Part shown: piece after piece, positions 37,399 to 48,469 of the stretch
How positions within the stretch are numbered: position 1 is the first letter of the stretch
Layout of the letters: every line of letters begins with the position of its first letter
Assembly: GCA_018257865.1 (NCBI GenBank)
Contig: JAEUBA010000038.1
Span: 1-64,000, forward strand
Direction: 5' to 3'
DNA length: 64,000 nt
Source of the DNA: Stereocaulon alpinum
Lineage: Eukaryota; Ascomycota; Lecanoromycetes; Lecanorales; Stereocaulaceae
Notes under the pieces: generated by a model
The model's database searches: none
What the model was told of the DNA's origin: nothing
What the model saw: the letters and a program-made list of their open reading frames with translations, nothing else
Made by a program: the position numbers and the translations under genes

Positions 37399-39082
37399 AG
37401 TCTTCTAAAATTTGATGTATGAAGTATGTGTAATCTAGAGTTAACAATGTGATACTCCAAATGTCTTCGATCTAAAATCGAAGTCAATGCTGAGGAAAAG
37501 TATGCTTCAACAAAGGTGAAGGCACCTAGAAATGAATTCACTGAACGATATTCGGTCAGACCCTCAATAGCAAAGCTCAAATCCTTCTGCGGGGTCGACG
37601 GCTCAGAATGACAAAATTTCGGTAGATAATATGCCTCAGCAACATGCTGGTTAAATGGCGCCGCCTGAAAATCGTTTTACGTATGTCAATATCTTTCATG
37701 TATTGTGGTTGCAGTGTGGTGGCAGGGAATGCAACATTATGGCGACATGAAGGTGCGTCGGGTGAGGGGTTTCGGAAATCTATTGGATCAATGCTAGGCA
37801 CGGTTGAGGCCCAGAAATTTGGCAGCTCTCTTATCATGGGCGACAACTTGGCCATTTGACCGCCAAGGTCTCCCCCACCTACCGTTGTTCGCCAACAGGG
37901 TTATGCAGAGACGAAGCTGAAACCTATTCATCGCAACGTCTTATAAGGCAATCCTACGATGCAACCCTTGCTTTCACTCCCACCAAAACGTGCAGATAGT
38001 CGATCCTTTGTGTGCTTTCATCCTTTTTCTGCGTCAGTGCATATAACAAACCAATCAAGCGGGAAGCCTAATGCAGACTCACCCCAGAAACTAAGCGTAC
38101 AGCGGCATCTACCGACCGACTGGTGCCATTGACTGGTTTCCGTCATGCCCGAGGCCCCACAGCCAGCACTAAAGTATCAGGTCATGCCAATATAATCCTG
38201 CGGCTCATTCTTCTTAAGCGTGCGAATTGATGTGCTTGCGATTCTGGATCCGTGGGGCTGGTATCCATCAATATGCGAGCCGATGAATCTGCGTGGGTGT
38301 ACAGCTTAGGTCTCTGATCGGTGAGCGTAAACCGAGGCTCCAAGTGATTTAGCATATCTTGGGGCCAATCCAAACCCTAGTACAGCATCGACTTTTCTGG
38401 TAGTGCAGGAGCTGAGCTCCGTGTGCATTCACTGGAAATAAAATCATTGATTAGCATGATGTCAGTGTATAAGGCAATGATAATCTCCGTCGGCCCTCCC
38501 GTATTGATCATCAGATTGAATTTTTTCTCGCTAACCATGACTGACGAATGAGGCGTAGTTTGCGAGTCTTATCCATGCATGATCTTTGGTGACAGGTCTG
38601 ACATGCCGTGTGCTACATTGGAGCGTGCACGTCATCTTTTAGTCTCCTAACCTGCAGGCCCGAACCGTAAATCGCTCATCTTTACTATCTACTCTAGACA
38701 ACAAGGCGTAGTTTGAGAAAGGAGTGCATACTCTGTAACGGCGAGGCTTCCCGAGCGAACTTTTCTAAGCGCGATAGTTCGTGCGCTAAACCTCACTTTT
38801 GAGAATACATAGCGCAAATTGTTTTGTTTTACTTCAATAGGATTTCATCGGCTACCTTCACCAATAACCACTTGCAGATCAGTTGTGTGGCAGCCTGCAA
38901 GCAGCGCCGCCCGAGAATCTGGTAACAAGAGTACGGAGTAAGCTACCCACTTTTATTTCACCCACTACCCATCACGCACTGAGCCTTATAGGACAGCGCT
39001 GCTATTTTCGAGAAGAAATTGAACATTGCGATCTAGCGTACCTGGAATTGGGAGATGCGTATTTGTCTTAGACGGTTCTACG
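37399..39082. other. Intergenic, no gene recognised
   Basis: About 1.7 kb with only short unsupported reading frames on both strands. One minus-strand frame at 38,182-38,373 is open for 63 codons but resembles nothing I recognise. Composition is normal, with no RIP signature. Confidence 0.4.
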
Positions 39083-39307
39083 CCCTAACCGTGCAAACCC
39101 TCTAACCGCTCAGCCCTGTGGAGCTAAGTAAGCTCCAGAGGCCGCTCCGGGAGCACCCGCCCCTAGAGCTTCCCCTAAAGGCGGTCTCAAGATTGGGATG
39201 TACGCGTGTAAGGGTAGCTCTAGGTAGGGGCGGAGGCCTCCGAAGCGGCCCCCTGAGTGTATTCAGCCCTACAGGGCTGAGCGGTTAGAGGGTTTGCACG
39301 GTTAGGG
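39083..39307. mobile_element. Foldback/MITE-like element, 35-bp perfect inverted termini
   Basis: The 35-bp left arm (39,083-39,117, beginning CCCTAACCGTGCAAACCC) and right arm (39,273-39,307, ending TTTGCACGGTTAGGG) are perfect inverted copies. The interior is also partly palindromic (CCGCCCCTAGAGCT against AGCTCTAGGTAGGGGCGG, and GAGGCC/GGCCTC blocks), so the 225-bp element could fold on itself. It has no coding capacity. No clear target-site duplication is seen (TCTACG on the left, GATGGA on the right). It lies between the SAT4-like gene and the hydrolase. Confidence 0.8.
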
Positions 39308-39547
39308 GATGGACCATTCTAAAACTTTGTAACGCATTTACTTTACAGAATTCGTGGAAAGACTTCGCAATCACCCTGTGATTAAAATTGTTGATTGATT
39401 GTTATGTGGAGTGGTGTCTCTAGCTGGAAATTATGAATTCCAAGACTCTGAGCCTCTGATTTGCTGCACTGTTCAATACATCCTGGTTAGGTCGGATCAC
39501 TGGCGATGTTGTAGTCGCTGCATCCGATGAACATCGTGAAGTAGCCC

Positions 39548-40828
39548 TCAGGGAGCGTGGAAGAATTGAGTTGCAGGCTCAAGATACCAATTCTGCTCCT
39601 TCTGATAGGAGGCCGCCGGCCGAGCCCGAGGAAGCTCAGTGTGTTGGACGTTTTGTTTGACCTCACGTCGATCAAATCGATCAGCGATCCAACTCATCCA
39701 CAGCCGTTGAGATGCTTGTATAGTAGGCACGTGTGTCACGTTGGGTATCAGCACATACTCAAGCTGAGACTTAGGAAAGGCTTCTGCGGTTCTGTTCACT
39801 GCCGCAGTGGTTGCAGCTGAACTCAATCGATCGTCAGTAACGCCATGAATAACGAGCAGAGGGCCGGCAATTTCCTTGCCGCCGTTGGAGATCATAGCTT
39901 GGTATCTTTGAACGTGCTCGTTTTCAACCCAGTTTGATTTCATTAGGCCTGCTCCTCCATCTGCTCCGAGGAGAAGAGCAATGCCACTTGCGAGACCTGC
40001 ACCGGTCTGCTCCACTACTGCAACACTTCGTTGGCCGCTTTCAGTGAGAATATTCTCAGGTCTGAAGTCCGGAAATGTAGAAGCAAGCCCCGGAACAATA
40101 GCTGCCCCAATCACAGAGAGAAATGGTTCTGGCTGGTCGACTATTGTGGTCGCAGGCGAGATGGCAACGCCACCTAAATATCCAGGGATTGGCTTGTCCA
40201 CCTGGCGTTGCGCCGTGGCCCATGTTGCGCCGCCTCCTTGAGAGTGGCCTATAACAACAAAGTCCTGCGAAAGCTCTGGAAAGGTCTTCTGTGCTGCTTG
40301 GACTGCATAGATAACATCGTTTGCGTGACTCGGAGAAGCCAGGTATTGGTGTACTAGAGGCTCTCCTGACTCATGCTTGTGGACACCTAGGCCAGCATAA
40401 TCGGTTCCCACAACAACATAGCCTTGAGCCGCGAGTTGGAATGGGGCAAGAAAGTGTTGCCAGAGAGTCTTATGGTTCGATGGAGCACTGTTCACAGAGC
40501 TCCCACTCGTGCCATGTGCCCAAGCAATAATAGCATATCCATCAGCTTGAGATTTCGGAGAGTACGGCCAGAGTATGAAGGCGGAAGCCGGCACAGGGCT
40601 ATCTGTGAGATTTTCAGACTGGTAAATGAAACGAGTCATAGCAGTAGCAGGAGGAAGAAGATATTTGGAAGTGTCGGTATCCGTTTCGACCTTTAAAATA
40701 CTCCCAGGAATGGCCTTGGAAGCACCGTCTGGTACTTGGTAGAATGGATCATCTGACGCCGGGCCATTGGCCCAGCTCAAGGCTTCAGATTGCAAGGCTT
40801 GAAGTATTGGTTCCGGTAAAGACGACAT
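39548..40828 (-). CDS. Alpha/beta hydrolase, secretory-lipase-like fold
   Basis: Single-exon gene of 426 aa. It shows the nucleophile elbow VVIGHSQGGG (Ser196), an acid candidate in VIHGVTDDR (Asp332/333) and a histidine in NVTHVP (His366), the expected triad order. AWAHGTSG near residue 103 looks like the oxyanion region, and GTDYAGLG near 141 is typical of fungal secretory-lipase-like hydrolases. No signal peptide is visible at MSSLPEPILQ, so a cytosolic enzyme is more likely than a secreted lipase. It shares an 885-bp promoter with the divergent MFS gene. By proximity it could hydrolyse or trans-esterify the PKS product; that is inference. Confidence 0.85.
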   Translation of the reverse strand: MSSLPEPILQALQSEALSWANGPASDDPFYQVPDGASKAIPGSILKVETDTDTSKYLLPPATAMTRFIYQSENLTDSPVPASAFILWPYSPKSQADGYAIIAWAHGTSGSSVNSAPSNHKTLWQHFLAPFQLAAQGYVVVGTDYAGLGVHKHESGEPLVHQYLASPSHANDVIYAVQAAQKTFPELSQDFVVIGHSQGGGATWATAQRQVDKPIPGYLGGVAISPATTIVDQPEPFLSVIGAAIVPGLASTFPDFRPENILTESGQRSVAVVEQTGAGLASGIALLLGADGGAGLMKSNWVENEHVQRYQAMISNGGKEIAGPLLVIHGVTDDRLSSAATTAAVNRTAEAFPKSQLEYVLIPNVTHVPTIQASQRLWMSWIADRFDRREVKQNVQHTELPRARPAASYQKEQNWYLEPATQFFHAP

Positions 40829-41713
40829 GATTCTGAGCTTAATGCTGTAACTGCACTATAGGAATTTGTGGTACCGACCAAAGACAAGTCTGTGATACGG
40901 AAGGGATGAAGCTACCTGAACTAAATGTTGTGAGTAAATCGGACGTACAGCGGGGCAATCAGTAAATCGATAGACCAAGTGAAAAGGATCCTGAGCTGCT
41001 GTTTTGGAGGAGTTGATTTGAAACCTCAACAAGGTTCAGCTTAAGCGTGCCAAAGAAACACGAGATTTTCCTGTCCATTAGGACGAAGCAATGTGGATCA
41101 AAGGATTTGAAAACCTGCGAGCTGAGCGGTTGCTGAGGCTGAATGTCGTTCTTGAAACTGATCGTCGGAAGCGTGGTAGCGCAAATCCTGCTGGCAGCTT
41201 ACTTTGTGCATTACCGCTGCCCCGCCTGCTTCATGTCTGGTATGGATTGGCAAGGTTGAAACGATTTTCCGCCTCGGCCCTGCCGTCCGGTGACTAGAGT
41301 CGGAGACTAGGTGTTGGATTTTACCAGTGCACCAAAAAGCGACGCCCCTCTTCAGTGAGCGGTATTGTAGTAGTTGTCACTATTTTCCTGACGTGCATGC
41401 GCTAGATAATTCAGCTTACAGGGATCATTAAGGTTTATCTTCGGTACCCTTTGCAATCATACCGCTCGGGATCCTTCGCGCATTCCTTGCCTACTCAGGT
41501 TACCCTGACCGGAGATATGACAAGACTGCTGTTTACTAAGAAAGTACATTCCTGAGGGTCGTCTCAAGACCCAAATTCTGTACTGGTACACAGCCCTCAT
41601 TACGGGTTTTGAAAAGGTGTTTGTTACAGAGTACTATATCGACTGCAGTCACAACCGTCCTTTGAAATGCCACCTATTTTCTTTCTCGGGCGAACCCAGG
41701 GTGGAATTCAAAC
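40829..41713. promoter_or_regulatory. Bidirectional promoter region, hydrolase / MFS
   Basis: This 885-bp gap lies between two divergent start codons (hydrolase at 40,828 minus, MFS at 41,714 plus). No gene is supported inside. Shared control of the two genes is plausible from the arrangement; no specific binding site is claimed. Confidence 0.5.
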
Positions 41714-43796
41714 ATGTCTCACACAGACAGCAACATATCGCTGCGAAATCTCATGGCCACGCACCCGGAGCGAGGAACCTCAGAGTCAGGTAATGAACGC
41801 TTGGAAGTACCGACAACAGTACGCATGAGCCAAGACAATTGTGAGCATGTCCTCCGCTGCAGTGGACCTTCGGCTCCCCCAGACTCAGGAGACGACACAT
41901 CCTCGCCCGAGGTTCCACTAAGCGTCGCTGAAGCTTCTGCAAATGAGAAGGACATTCTAGATCAAGAGAGAATGGTAGAGGGAAATAATAAGGGAATATA
42001 TCCCAGTACACCCATCCTAGTGACATTAACGATAGCTCTTATGACCGCCATCTTCATGATAGGATTAGATACAAACATCATAGGTGAGTGTGTACTTTTC
42101 AAATTGCTTCCTGAGTCACGAAGTGTCTTTGCTGCTGCGCGCTGTTGTGAAGAGAACATCAATCTGATGAATCCTATTAGGGACCGCCATTCCAAAGATC
42201 ACAAGCCGCTTCCACAGCTTGAACGATGTCGGCTGGTATGGGTCCGCATACCTTTTGACCCAATTGTCATTGCAATCAACATTCGGGAAACTTTACTCAC
42301 TCTACAATATCAAATGGATCTATATCGGCGCGCTCCTCACTTTCGAGATCGGATCCTCCGTGTGTGCCAGTGCACCTTCTTCTATGGTCTTCATCATTGG
42401 AAGAGCCATCTCGGGTACCGGGTCCGCGGGGATATATTCTGGAAGTCTCACTATTAGTGCCAATTTGGTTCCCCTTGACAAGAAACCGCTCTATATTTCC
42501 ATCGTCACAAGTATGTACGGGGTTGCCGCTATAGCTGGACCTTTACTAGGAGGAGTCTTCACAGATTCCGCAAAGTTGACCTGGCGGTTCTGCTTTTGGG
42601 TGAACCTCCGTGAGTGCAACCCATCTCCTGACATTCCAATCGGAAAGGGCTAATTTTCCAGCCTGCGGCGGCCTTGCCATTTTGATTATAGCTACAGCGT
42701 ATAAGCCTACGAAGCGGAAGCAGTCAAATTTATCCTGGAGGAAGAAGCTGATGAAGATAGATTTTGCCGGCTCAATCACCTTGATATCCGCTATTGTGTG
42801 TTTGCTGCTAGCCCTACAGTGGGGCGGCACTCAGTATGTATGGAGCGATTCTAAGGTTTGGGGCTGCATGATTGGCTTCGGGTGTTTATTGGTCGTTTTC
42901 GTTGTTGTGCAACTCAGGCGGGGAGAAGAGTGAGAAGTAGCCTGCGAATACTGATGTCATCCCTATCTAACGTAAGAGATAGAGCTACAATCCCACTACG
43001 CATACTATTCAAACGCAGCATGGCATTCGGTTGCTTATATATCGGCTTCGTTAACATGGCCATCGATACCCACATCTACTATCTTCCATTCTACTTCCAA
43101 TCCGTTAAGGGAACTACGGCAGAAGGGTCAGGCATACGCATCCTGCCATATCTGGTGTCAGTCTTCACCACAGCGCTCGTCACAGGCACCCTCATTACGA
43201 CTTTCGGATACTATGTTCCTTTAATGAGTGTAGGCGCTCTTATACTAACAGCAGGATCCGCTCTTATACAAACGCTGCACGTGCAGAGCAGTGAAGGTCA
43301 ATGGTTTGGATACCAAGTACTCGCAGGTGTCGGATTTGGCATGGCTTTCCAAATCCCCTACAGCGCCGTACAGGTCGTCCTTGCACCCGAGGACTTACCA
43401 GTGGGCAACGCTCTGGTAGTATTCTTTCAAGCACTCGGTGGCGCATTGGCCGTTAGCATCGGCCAGAACGTCCTTTCCAATGTTCTAATACGGCAGCTTG
43501 AGCGTCTACCCCAAATCAACGCGCCCAGCGTCATCGCCGCTGGGGCGACGAATATATCGGCCAGCATAGCCAATATCCCGCCTGCACTGCTGGAGCCTGT
43601 GAGGGCGGCGTATAGCATTGCGCTTTCACGGACATATATACTTCCAATTGCCGCTGGCGGAGTGGCATTTTTCTGTAGTTTGGGTATGGAAAATAGGACT
43701 GTGAAGACAAATACATCCGAAACAGGGGTGGGTACAGAGAAGAAAACAGGCTCAAAGCGTCATTTTAGAAGGTTATTCCGGAAGATAACCAAGTAG
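41714..43796 (+). CDS. MFS drug/toxin exporter (14-helix DHA2 type)
   Basis: Four exons (41714-42083, 42181-42609, 42662-42929, 42983-43796; introns 97, 52 and 53 nt, all GT-AG) give a 626-aa open frame. An acidic ~100-residue N-terminal cytoplasmic stretch precedes the first helix, which ends GLDTNIIGTAIPKIT across intron 1. Typical motifs follow: NDVGWYGSAYLLT, FGKLYSLYNIKWIY, GRAISGTGSAGIYSG, GPLLGGVFTD, WRFCFWVNLPCGG (across intron 2), LALQWGG, and ATIPLRILFKRS after intron 3. A cytoplasmic Lys/Arg-rich tail ends the protein. This pattern is that of fungal proton-antiport exporters for secondary metabolites. Export of the neighbouring PKS product is inferred from position only. Confidence 0.92.
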
Positions 43797-44184
43797 CAAT
43801 CCGAGGAGCAATCCTTATGATGAGATACTAGAGAGCATATAAATATAACTCGGCCGCAAGTATGCCTTATTACAGTGGTCACATAATATTCATCATAGGC
43901 CTATTATCTTTAGCAGAGTTTCTCGCTATATACAAGTTAATATCTATAGCACTGCCGTATCATTGAATAATGTTAGAAATGTTACTAATAATATTAATAT
44001 TAATATTCTCTATAGATGAAAGATTCCGGACAGTGACATCTCTTGCGAACGCGGAGCTGGGGGCAGATTTCTGTCGCCTTCTATTGCCAAGCCTGGCGGA
44101 ACCTCGGCCCCAAATCGACTCTGTTCAAGCTGGAGCTGCACGCTGGGGGAGTTCAACCACTTTGCGACTCGATGAGAAGACGCC
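43797..44184. other. Intergenic between MFS gene and PEX12
   Basis: 388 bp between two genes in the same orientation; it must hold the MFS 3' end and the PEX12 promoter. An AT-rich patch lies at 43,965-44,010. No gene is supported. Confidence 0.4.
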
Positions 44185-45740
44185 ATGGAGTTCATGTCGA
44201 GCCTTCAGAATGGCTTCGACGACTACAAGCCTTCGCTTTTCGGTGATTGTTTCCTAAGAGGTCTCACCCACATTTGAGCTAACAAACCATAGAACTCCTC
44301 TCCGAACAACAGCTCTCCGCCCTCATTCCCCCATCTCTTCGCTATCTTCTGACCATAGCCACGCATCGAAATCCTCGGTATCTCCTGCGTGTCTTGAACT
44401 CTTTCGATGAACTCTATGCCCTTCTCATGCTTGCCGTTGAGCGGCACTACCTTAAGACATACGGAGGAGGCTTTACTGAGAACTTCTACGGCCTCAAACG
44501 CGAGCGGGTCTTGCGTATCAAGGGCGGCGAAGCTCCTCGTGCAAGGATTGGAGCACCGGAATTGATGCGGGAAACCTTACAACTCCGAAATCGAGACTTA
44601 TGGAACAACCTGGCCGTTATGGTGGGCTTGCCATACCTTAAGCGCAAGCTTGATGAAAGCTACGATATACACGCACCGCAGGCTACAATTCTCGGTCCCA
44701 ACTACAATCGCGATGCTCTTCCTCATGATGCGTCAGTACGGCAAAGAATAATGTACTACTTCAAGTGGTTCCTACGGAATATATATCCCAGCGTGAACGC
44801 GGCATACTACTTCTCCCTCCTCGCTTTCAACCTCGCCTACCTCTTCGACAACTCTAAATACTCCTCGCCATTCCTCTGGCTTATTGGTACACGGATACGA
44901 CGCCTCGGCAAGGCAGATCACCGTGCCATAGCACTGGCCGCCCAACCTCCTGAGATTCCATCTCGTCCTGGTGCTCGGCCTGGGCAGGCATCTAGCATCT
45001 TCAATCCCCTGACCTTTACAACAGTAGTATATCCTCGACTTCTTCCAAGCCTCAAGATCCTCCTCCCAACCTCGATTTTTGCCCTTAAATTCCTAGAGTG
45101 GTGGCATGCCTCGGACTTTGCTAGACAGCTTTCTAAGAAAGCTACCGAAGGTCTCGACCTACCGCCTCCAATCATCTCAGGTCTACCTTCTGAGCCTCCT
45201 CCTTTGCCTACTTCGAGCAAACCAAATGCGCCAACCTTGTCATCCCAACATTCTACCACTATCAATACAGTCTCCCTTTCCTCTCCACCTACATCAGTGC
45301 AGCCTCTATCCCCACCTACGTCGACATCCGCTGTCCCTTCCAAACCTGTCAAAACCAGCCCTCCAATATCTTCGACGTCATTGCTTCCAATACACACTGT
45401 TCCGGCTCCAACAACGGCAACGTCCTCCCTCTGTCCAATCTGTATGCATCCAATTCAAACTGCGACATCCGCTCAGACAGGCTTCGTCTTCTGCTATACA
45501 TGCATCTTCAAATGGGTAGATGGTAGTCACGATCGGCAGATAGCCTTTATGGAGGGTAAAAGTGGGGGAGAAGAGGGATGGGATGAGGATGACAGTGATG
45601 AGGAAGAGCAGAGCGATAACGCGAGAGAGACCAGAAGAGGAAGTAGGGAAGGCAAATGGGAAAGTGGGAAAGGCCGGTGTGCTGTCACTGGTCGGAGAGT
45701 ACTGGCAGGTACTGATGGACTTCGAAGAGTGATGGTTTGA
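44185..45740 (+). CDS. PEX12: Peroxin-12 (peroxisomal RING E3 subunit)
   Basis: Two exons (44185-44242 and 44293-45740, intron 50 nt) give 501 aa. The first exon encodes MEFMSSLQNGFDDYKPSLF and joins in frame to ELLSEQQLSALIPPSLRYLL, the conserved PEX12 start. GGFTENFYGLKRERV, GLPYLKRKLDESYD and NPLTF with LPTSIFALKFLEWW mark the membrane-associated Pex2/Pex12 domain. The C-terminus has a partial RING, CPICMHPI...FCYTCIFKWV...CAVTGRRV, lacking the full set of zinc ligands as known for PEX12. A Ser/Pro/Thr-rich linker (about 265-370) and an acidic insert (EEGWDEDDSDEEEQ) are fungal-typical. With PEX2 and PEX10 it recycles the PEX5 import receptor. Its stop is 111 bp from that of the convergent secreted-protein gene. 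Confidence 0.95.
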
Positions 45741-45851
45741 AAAAAGGAAATGATCAGCTGTCCATGATCCACTGCATTAAAGTGACTTCCCGCCCGACAT
45801 CTCAGCAATATACACCACCCCAAGCGCGCTGATCATTCAGCGAGACTATCA

Positions 45852-46553
45852 TCACGGTCTATTGTTAAGTGTCGCCTTACGGGACAAGCGAGAGGTCTCT
45901 CCACACCCGTAATCCTCGTCACATTTCTTCTTCTCCTCCTTCCAAGCCTTAAGCGTCATCTTTCGGATCTTCTGATGCGCAACCAAGATCGACGCATCCG
46001 CCGTCATGTTCATCTTCATGAACCTTGGACAAAGAGTCTTACACCTCTCATTTGCAATAGCGGGCGTCAACTCCTTACGCCCCGCCTCCGTCCCTCCTAT
46101 CGATCTATCCGACCCATCAACCAAGATTTTATCGTAATATGAATTCATCTCGCTGTCAAAGACATAACAGAACTCATCCTTCCAGTGTTGGCCGTCATAC
46201 TGCTTATCAGGAATGATTTTGTAAGTCCTGCAGATGGGGACCGTCGGCCGATCATTAGTATTGTTTGTCGTGACGTTGTGCTCCATGAGGAACGTCTGGT
46301 CGCCTTTGTGGTTGTAATATTCCCATTGGTAGTATTGCACTTTGTTGGATGAGTTGGCGGGAACGCAGAAGCAGGTTGTGGTGGTCAGATAATCGGCACG
46401 GAATTTTTTGGTGTTGAGGGGGGTCGAGATGCGGCCGGGGAGGCGGCCCTTTTCCATCTGGTCGACGGTTGGGAGGGGCGGGCTTTTGGCGGTGGTGAGT
46501 GTTATGATGGAGAGCAGTGCTGCCAGGCCTAGGGATATTTGAGGGAGATGCAT
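45852..46553 (-). CDS. Small secreted protein, eight cysteines, unknown function
   Basis: Single exon, 233 aa. The N-terminus, MHLPQISLGLAALLSIITLT followed by TAK, is a typical signal peptide with likely cleavage near residue 22. The mature part has eight cysteines (61, 63, 108, 129, 171, 175, 211, 217), enough for four disulfides, plus N-glycosylation sequons (NVTT, NNTN, NMTA). It has a basic tail (KAWKEEKKKC). I do not recognise a family. Size, secretion and even cysteine number would fit an effector-like or apoplastic protein, but nothing here proves that. Confidence 0.75.
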   Translation of the reverse strand: MHLPQISLGLAALLSIITLTTAKSPPLPTVDQMEKGRLPGRISTPLNTKKFRADYLTTTTCFCVPANSSNKVQYYQWEYYNHKGDQTFLMEHNVTTNNTNDRPTVPICRTYKIIPDKQYDGQHWKDEFCYVFDSEMNSYYDKILVDGSDRSIGGTEAGRKELTPAIANERCKTLCPRFMKMNMTADASILVAHQKIRKMTLKAWKEEKKKCDEDYGCGETSRLSRKATLNNRP

Positions 46554-48015
46554 AACGGCGAGGTTGTTGTCAAATAACTTGGTGTCGGGCGGGAGACTGC
46601 TGGATTAGAGGATACATATATAACAGCAATTGGAAGGGCGGAGTGACCGGATACATGATAACGGGCAGGCCGTGGGATTGGGTGCGTTAAAGAAGAACCC
46701 AAAGCCACCGAGGAACCCAGTTCAGAAAATTGAAAAACATCGAAATAAGATGCGCAAGCCATTGACGCCTGAGAGTCTTGCCCTACCCTTCTTCTTCGCT
46801 GCTCTGCTCAAAAATTCTTCCAATTTGATGTCAACCGTGTTTCTATTCAGCCCTTTTCGCCAATCTGGTATATCTTAGCCAGGTAAGGCTTTCAACGCCA
46901 AGTACGTACGACCGCTTTGACTTTTGGTAGTTCGAACCGGACATCGGCTGCACTCCGCAAGGCTCCGTGAAGCTTAAAAGTCGGATTCTTGAGATCCTTT
47001 GAAAATACACGCATTTGGTCGTAGACTTGGCAGGGCCTTGTGTCGTTTTGTGGATACTAGAGATGTGGGTTATGCCGGTGGTGAGGAATTAGCAGATGAT
47101 GCAAGTCTGGAGTCAATTCGTACTCGCATCGATCAAGACTTACTTGCTGGAGACGGAAGATAGACTACGATACTCAAAAAGCTTTTCCATCCTTCTTCCT
47201 ACCAGACTATTTCGATATCTACCAGCCTCAGTGTCTAGAACTCCGAGCCACTGCTGGGTAAAGAAGGACACCTATTGCGCAAACTCGTAAGTTTTGTTCC
47301 GCAGCCGTTACCGTCACTACCCGGAGAAAGACCAGTACTACTGTCCCCAAAATTCCCCACAAGGCTGTAACTCTCAGCTATTTCTAGGAGTCGAGCTAAT
47401 CAATACTGCAGATCATCGATAGATTTCACAGGCTCACATCATGGATTCCTAATTACGAACATACACTATTCTGACCCTTTGCCAATACAATCCTGATACA
47501 GAGATGATACGATGATGAAGGCCGCCATAGACGGTACGTTCGTGGCCTTACTAGACGAAGGGTATGAAGCGTATTCATTCGTCGAGAGCGCTGCAGAAGA
47601 GGGGTTGTAGGATTGTTATAGTCGATCATGGGACATATATATATTGCTCGTCTTCGAAATAAAAGCGTCAGAGTAAGGGTGAAACTTTTGGTGGTGAGTG
47701 GCGACCGAAGCACAATGTGTTTCGTAGGATTCGAAACTGGTGGCTAGTCAAACGCGGCGATGAAACACGCACGAAATAGTCATTAAACAGCTATGAGACA
47801 CATGCAAAATTTAGTATATAGAGGAAGTCATCACTTGCTTTTACTTGCTCTTGACTCTTTGCATTGATAACGATTTCCTTGAGACTGCACTTCGCAAGCG
47901 AAAAGAACCCCACTCCAATTCAACAACAACTCGGCCAGGCGCCTACACAAACATACAAATCTCTCCTCCCCCAAAACTTACTCACTAAAGAAACCCCTCT
48001 CGGCCCAAACCCACA
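46554..48015. other. Intergenic, no gene recognised
   Basis: 1.46 kb between two divergent small secreted-protein loci. Several short frames occur on both strands, but none has a recognisable motif, signal peptide or intron structure. It presumably carries both promoters. Confidence 0.4.
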
Positions 48016-48359
48016 ATGCACCTCCCAACCACCCTCCTCCTTCCCCTCCTCTTCGCGCTAGCCCACCACACAACAGCCTCCCAGCCTCCGCGCCACCCCC
48101 ACCCCCACCCCAACCAACCCTAAACCCCGCCCCGGAATGCCAAAGACATGATGGAAGTGCTATCGAACCTCAATTAGTCTATCAAGAATGCTGGGACCAT
48201 TGTAAATGGTGTGGTGAGACGGATGCGGCGTGCTGCTGGTGTTGGAACCCGGATGATATGAAGGATCCGGATCCTAAGGGTGTGGATGGGTATAAGAAGT
48301 ATCAGTGTGGGCAATGGCATAATACGTGGGGTGGGCTTGGGGAGTGGGTTGTTAGTTGA
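48016..48359 (+). pseudogene. Small secreted Cys/Trp-rich protein, frameshifted
   Basis: ATG at 48,016 opens a signal-peptide-like stretch (MHLPTTLLLPLLFALAHH) but stops at 48,121. The other frame is open across 48,050-48,359 and encodes a mature-like part: a PPPPPQP segment, LNPAPECQRHDG, ECWDHCKWCGET, ACCWCWNPDD and YQCGQWHNTWGG. That part has eight cysteines and is rich in Trp. The two halves are one frame apart, and the shift must fall in the C-rich tract around 48,080-48,120. No GT-AG intron restores the frame. It is either a recently broken gene or a base-count error in a homopolymer-like tract. The first residues MHLP match the secreted protein at 46,553, though the rest does not align clearly. 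Confidence 0.55.
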
Positions 48360-48469
48360 TTGTGATGAGCTGTAAGGCGTGTACTGTTGCATGATATTGA
48401 AGGGAGAGGTCTGGAGCTTCTTCTATTAGAACAATAATACCTGCAATTTTCTCATTACCTGTCGCGCAT

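Noticed and set aside
37577..38373. Possible extra cluster genes in the 37.4-39.1 kb gap
   Set aside because: The open frames are short (60-92 codons), lack motifs and cannot be joined by plausible introns.
44918..45397. A 159-codon minus-strand frame inside PEX12
   Set aside because: It is antisense to the Ser/Pro/Thr-rich linker, whose codon bias creates long open antisense frames.
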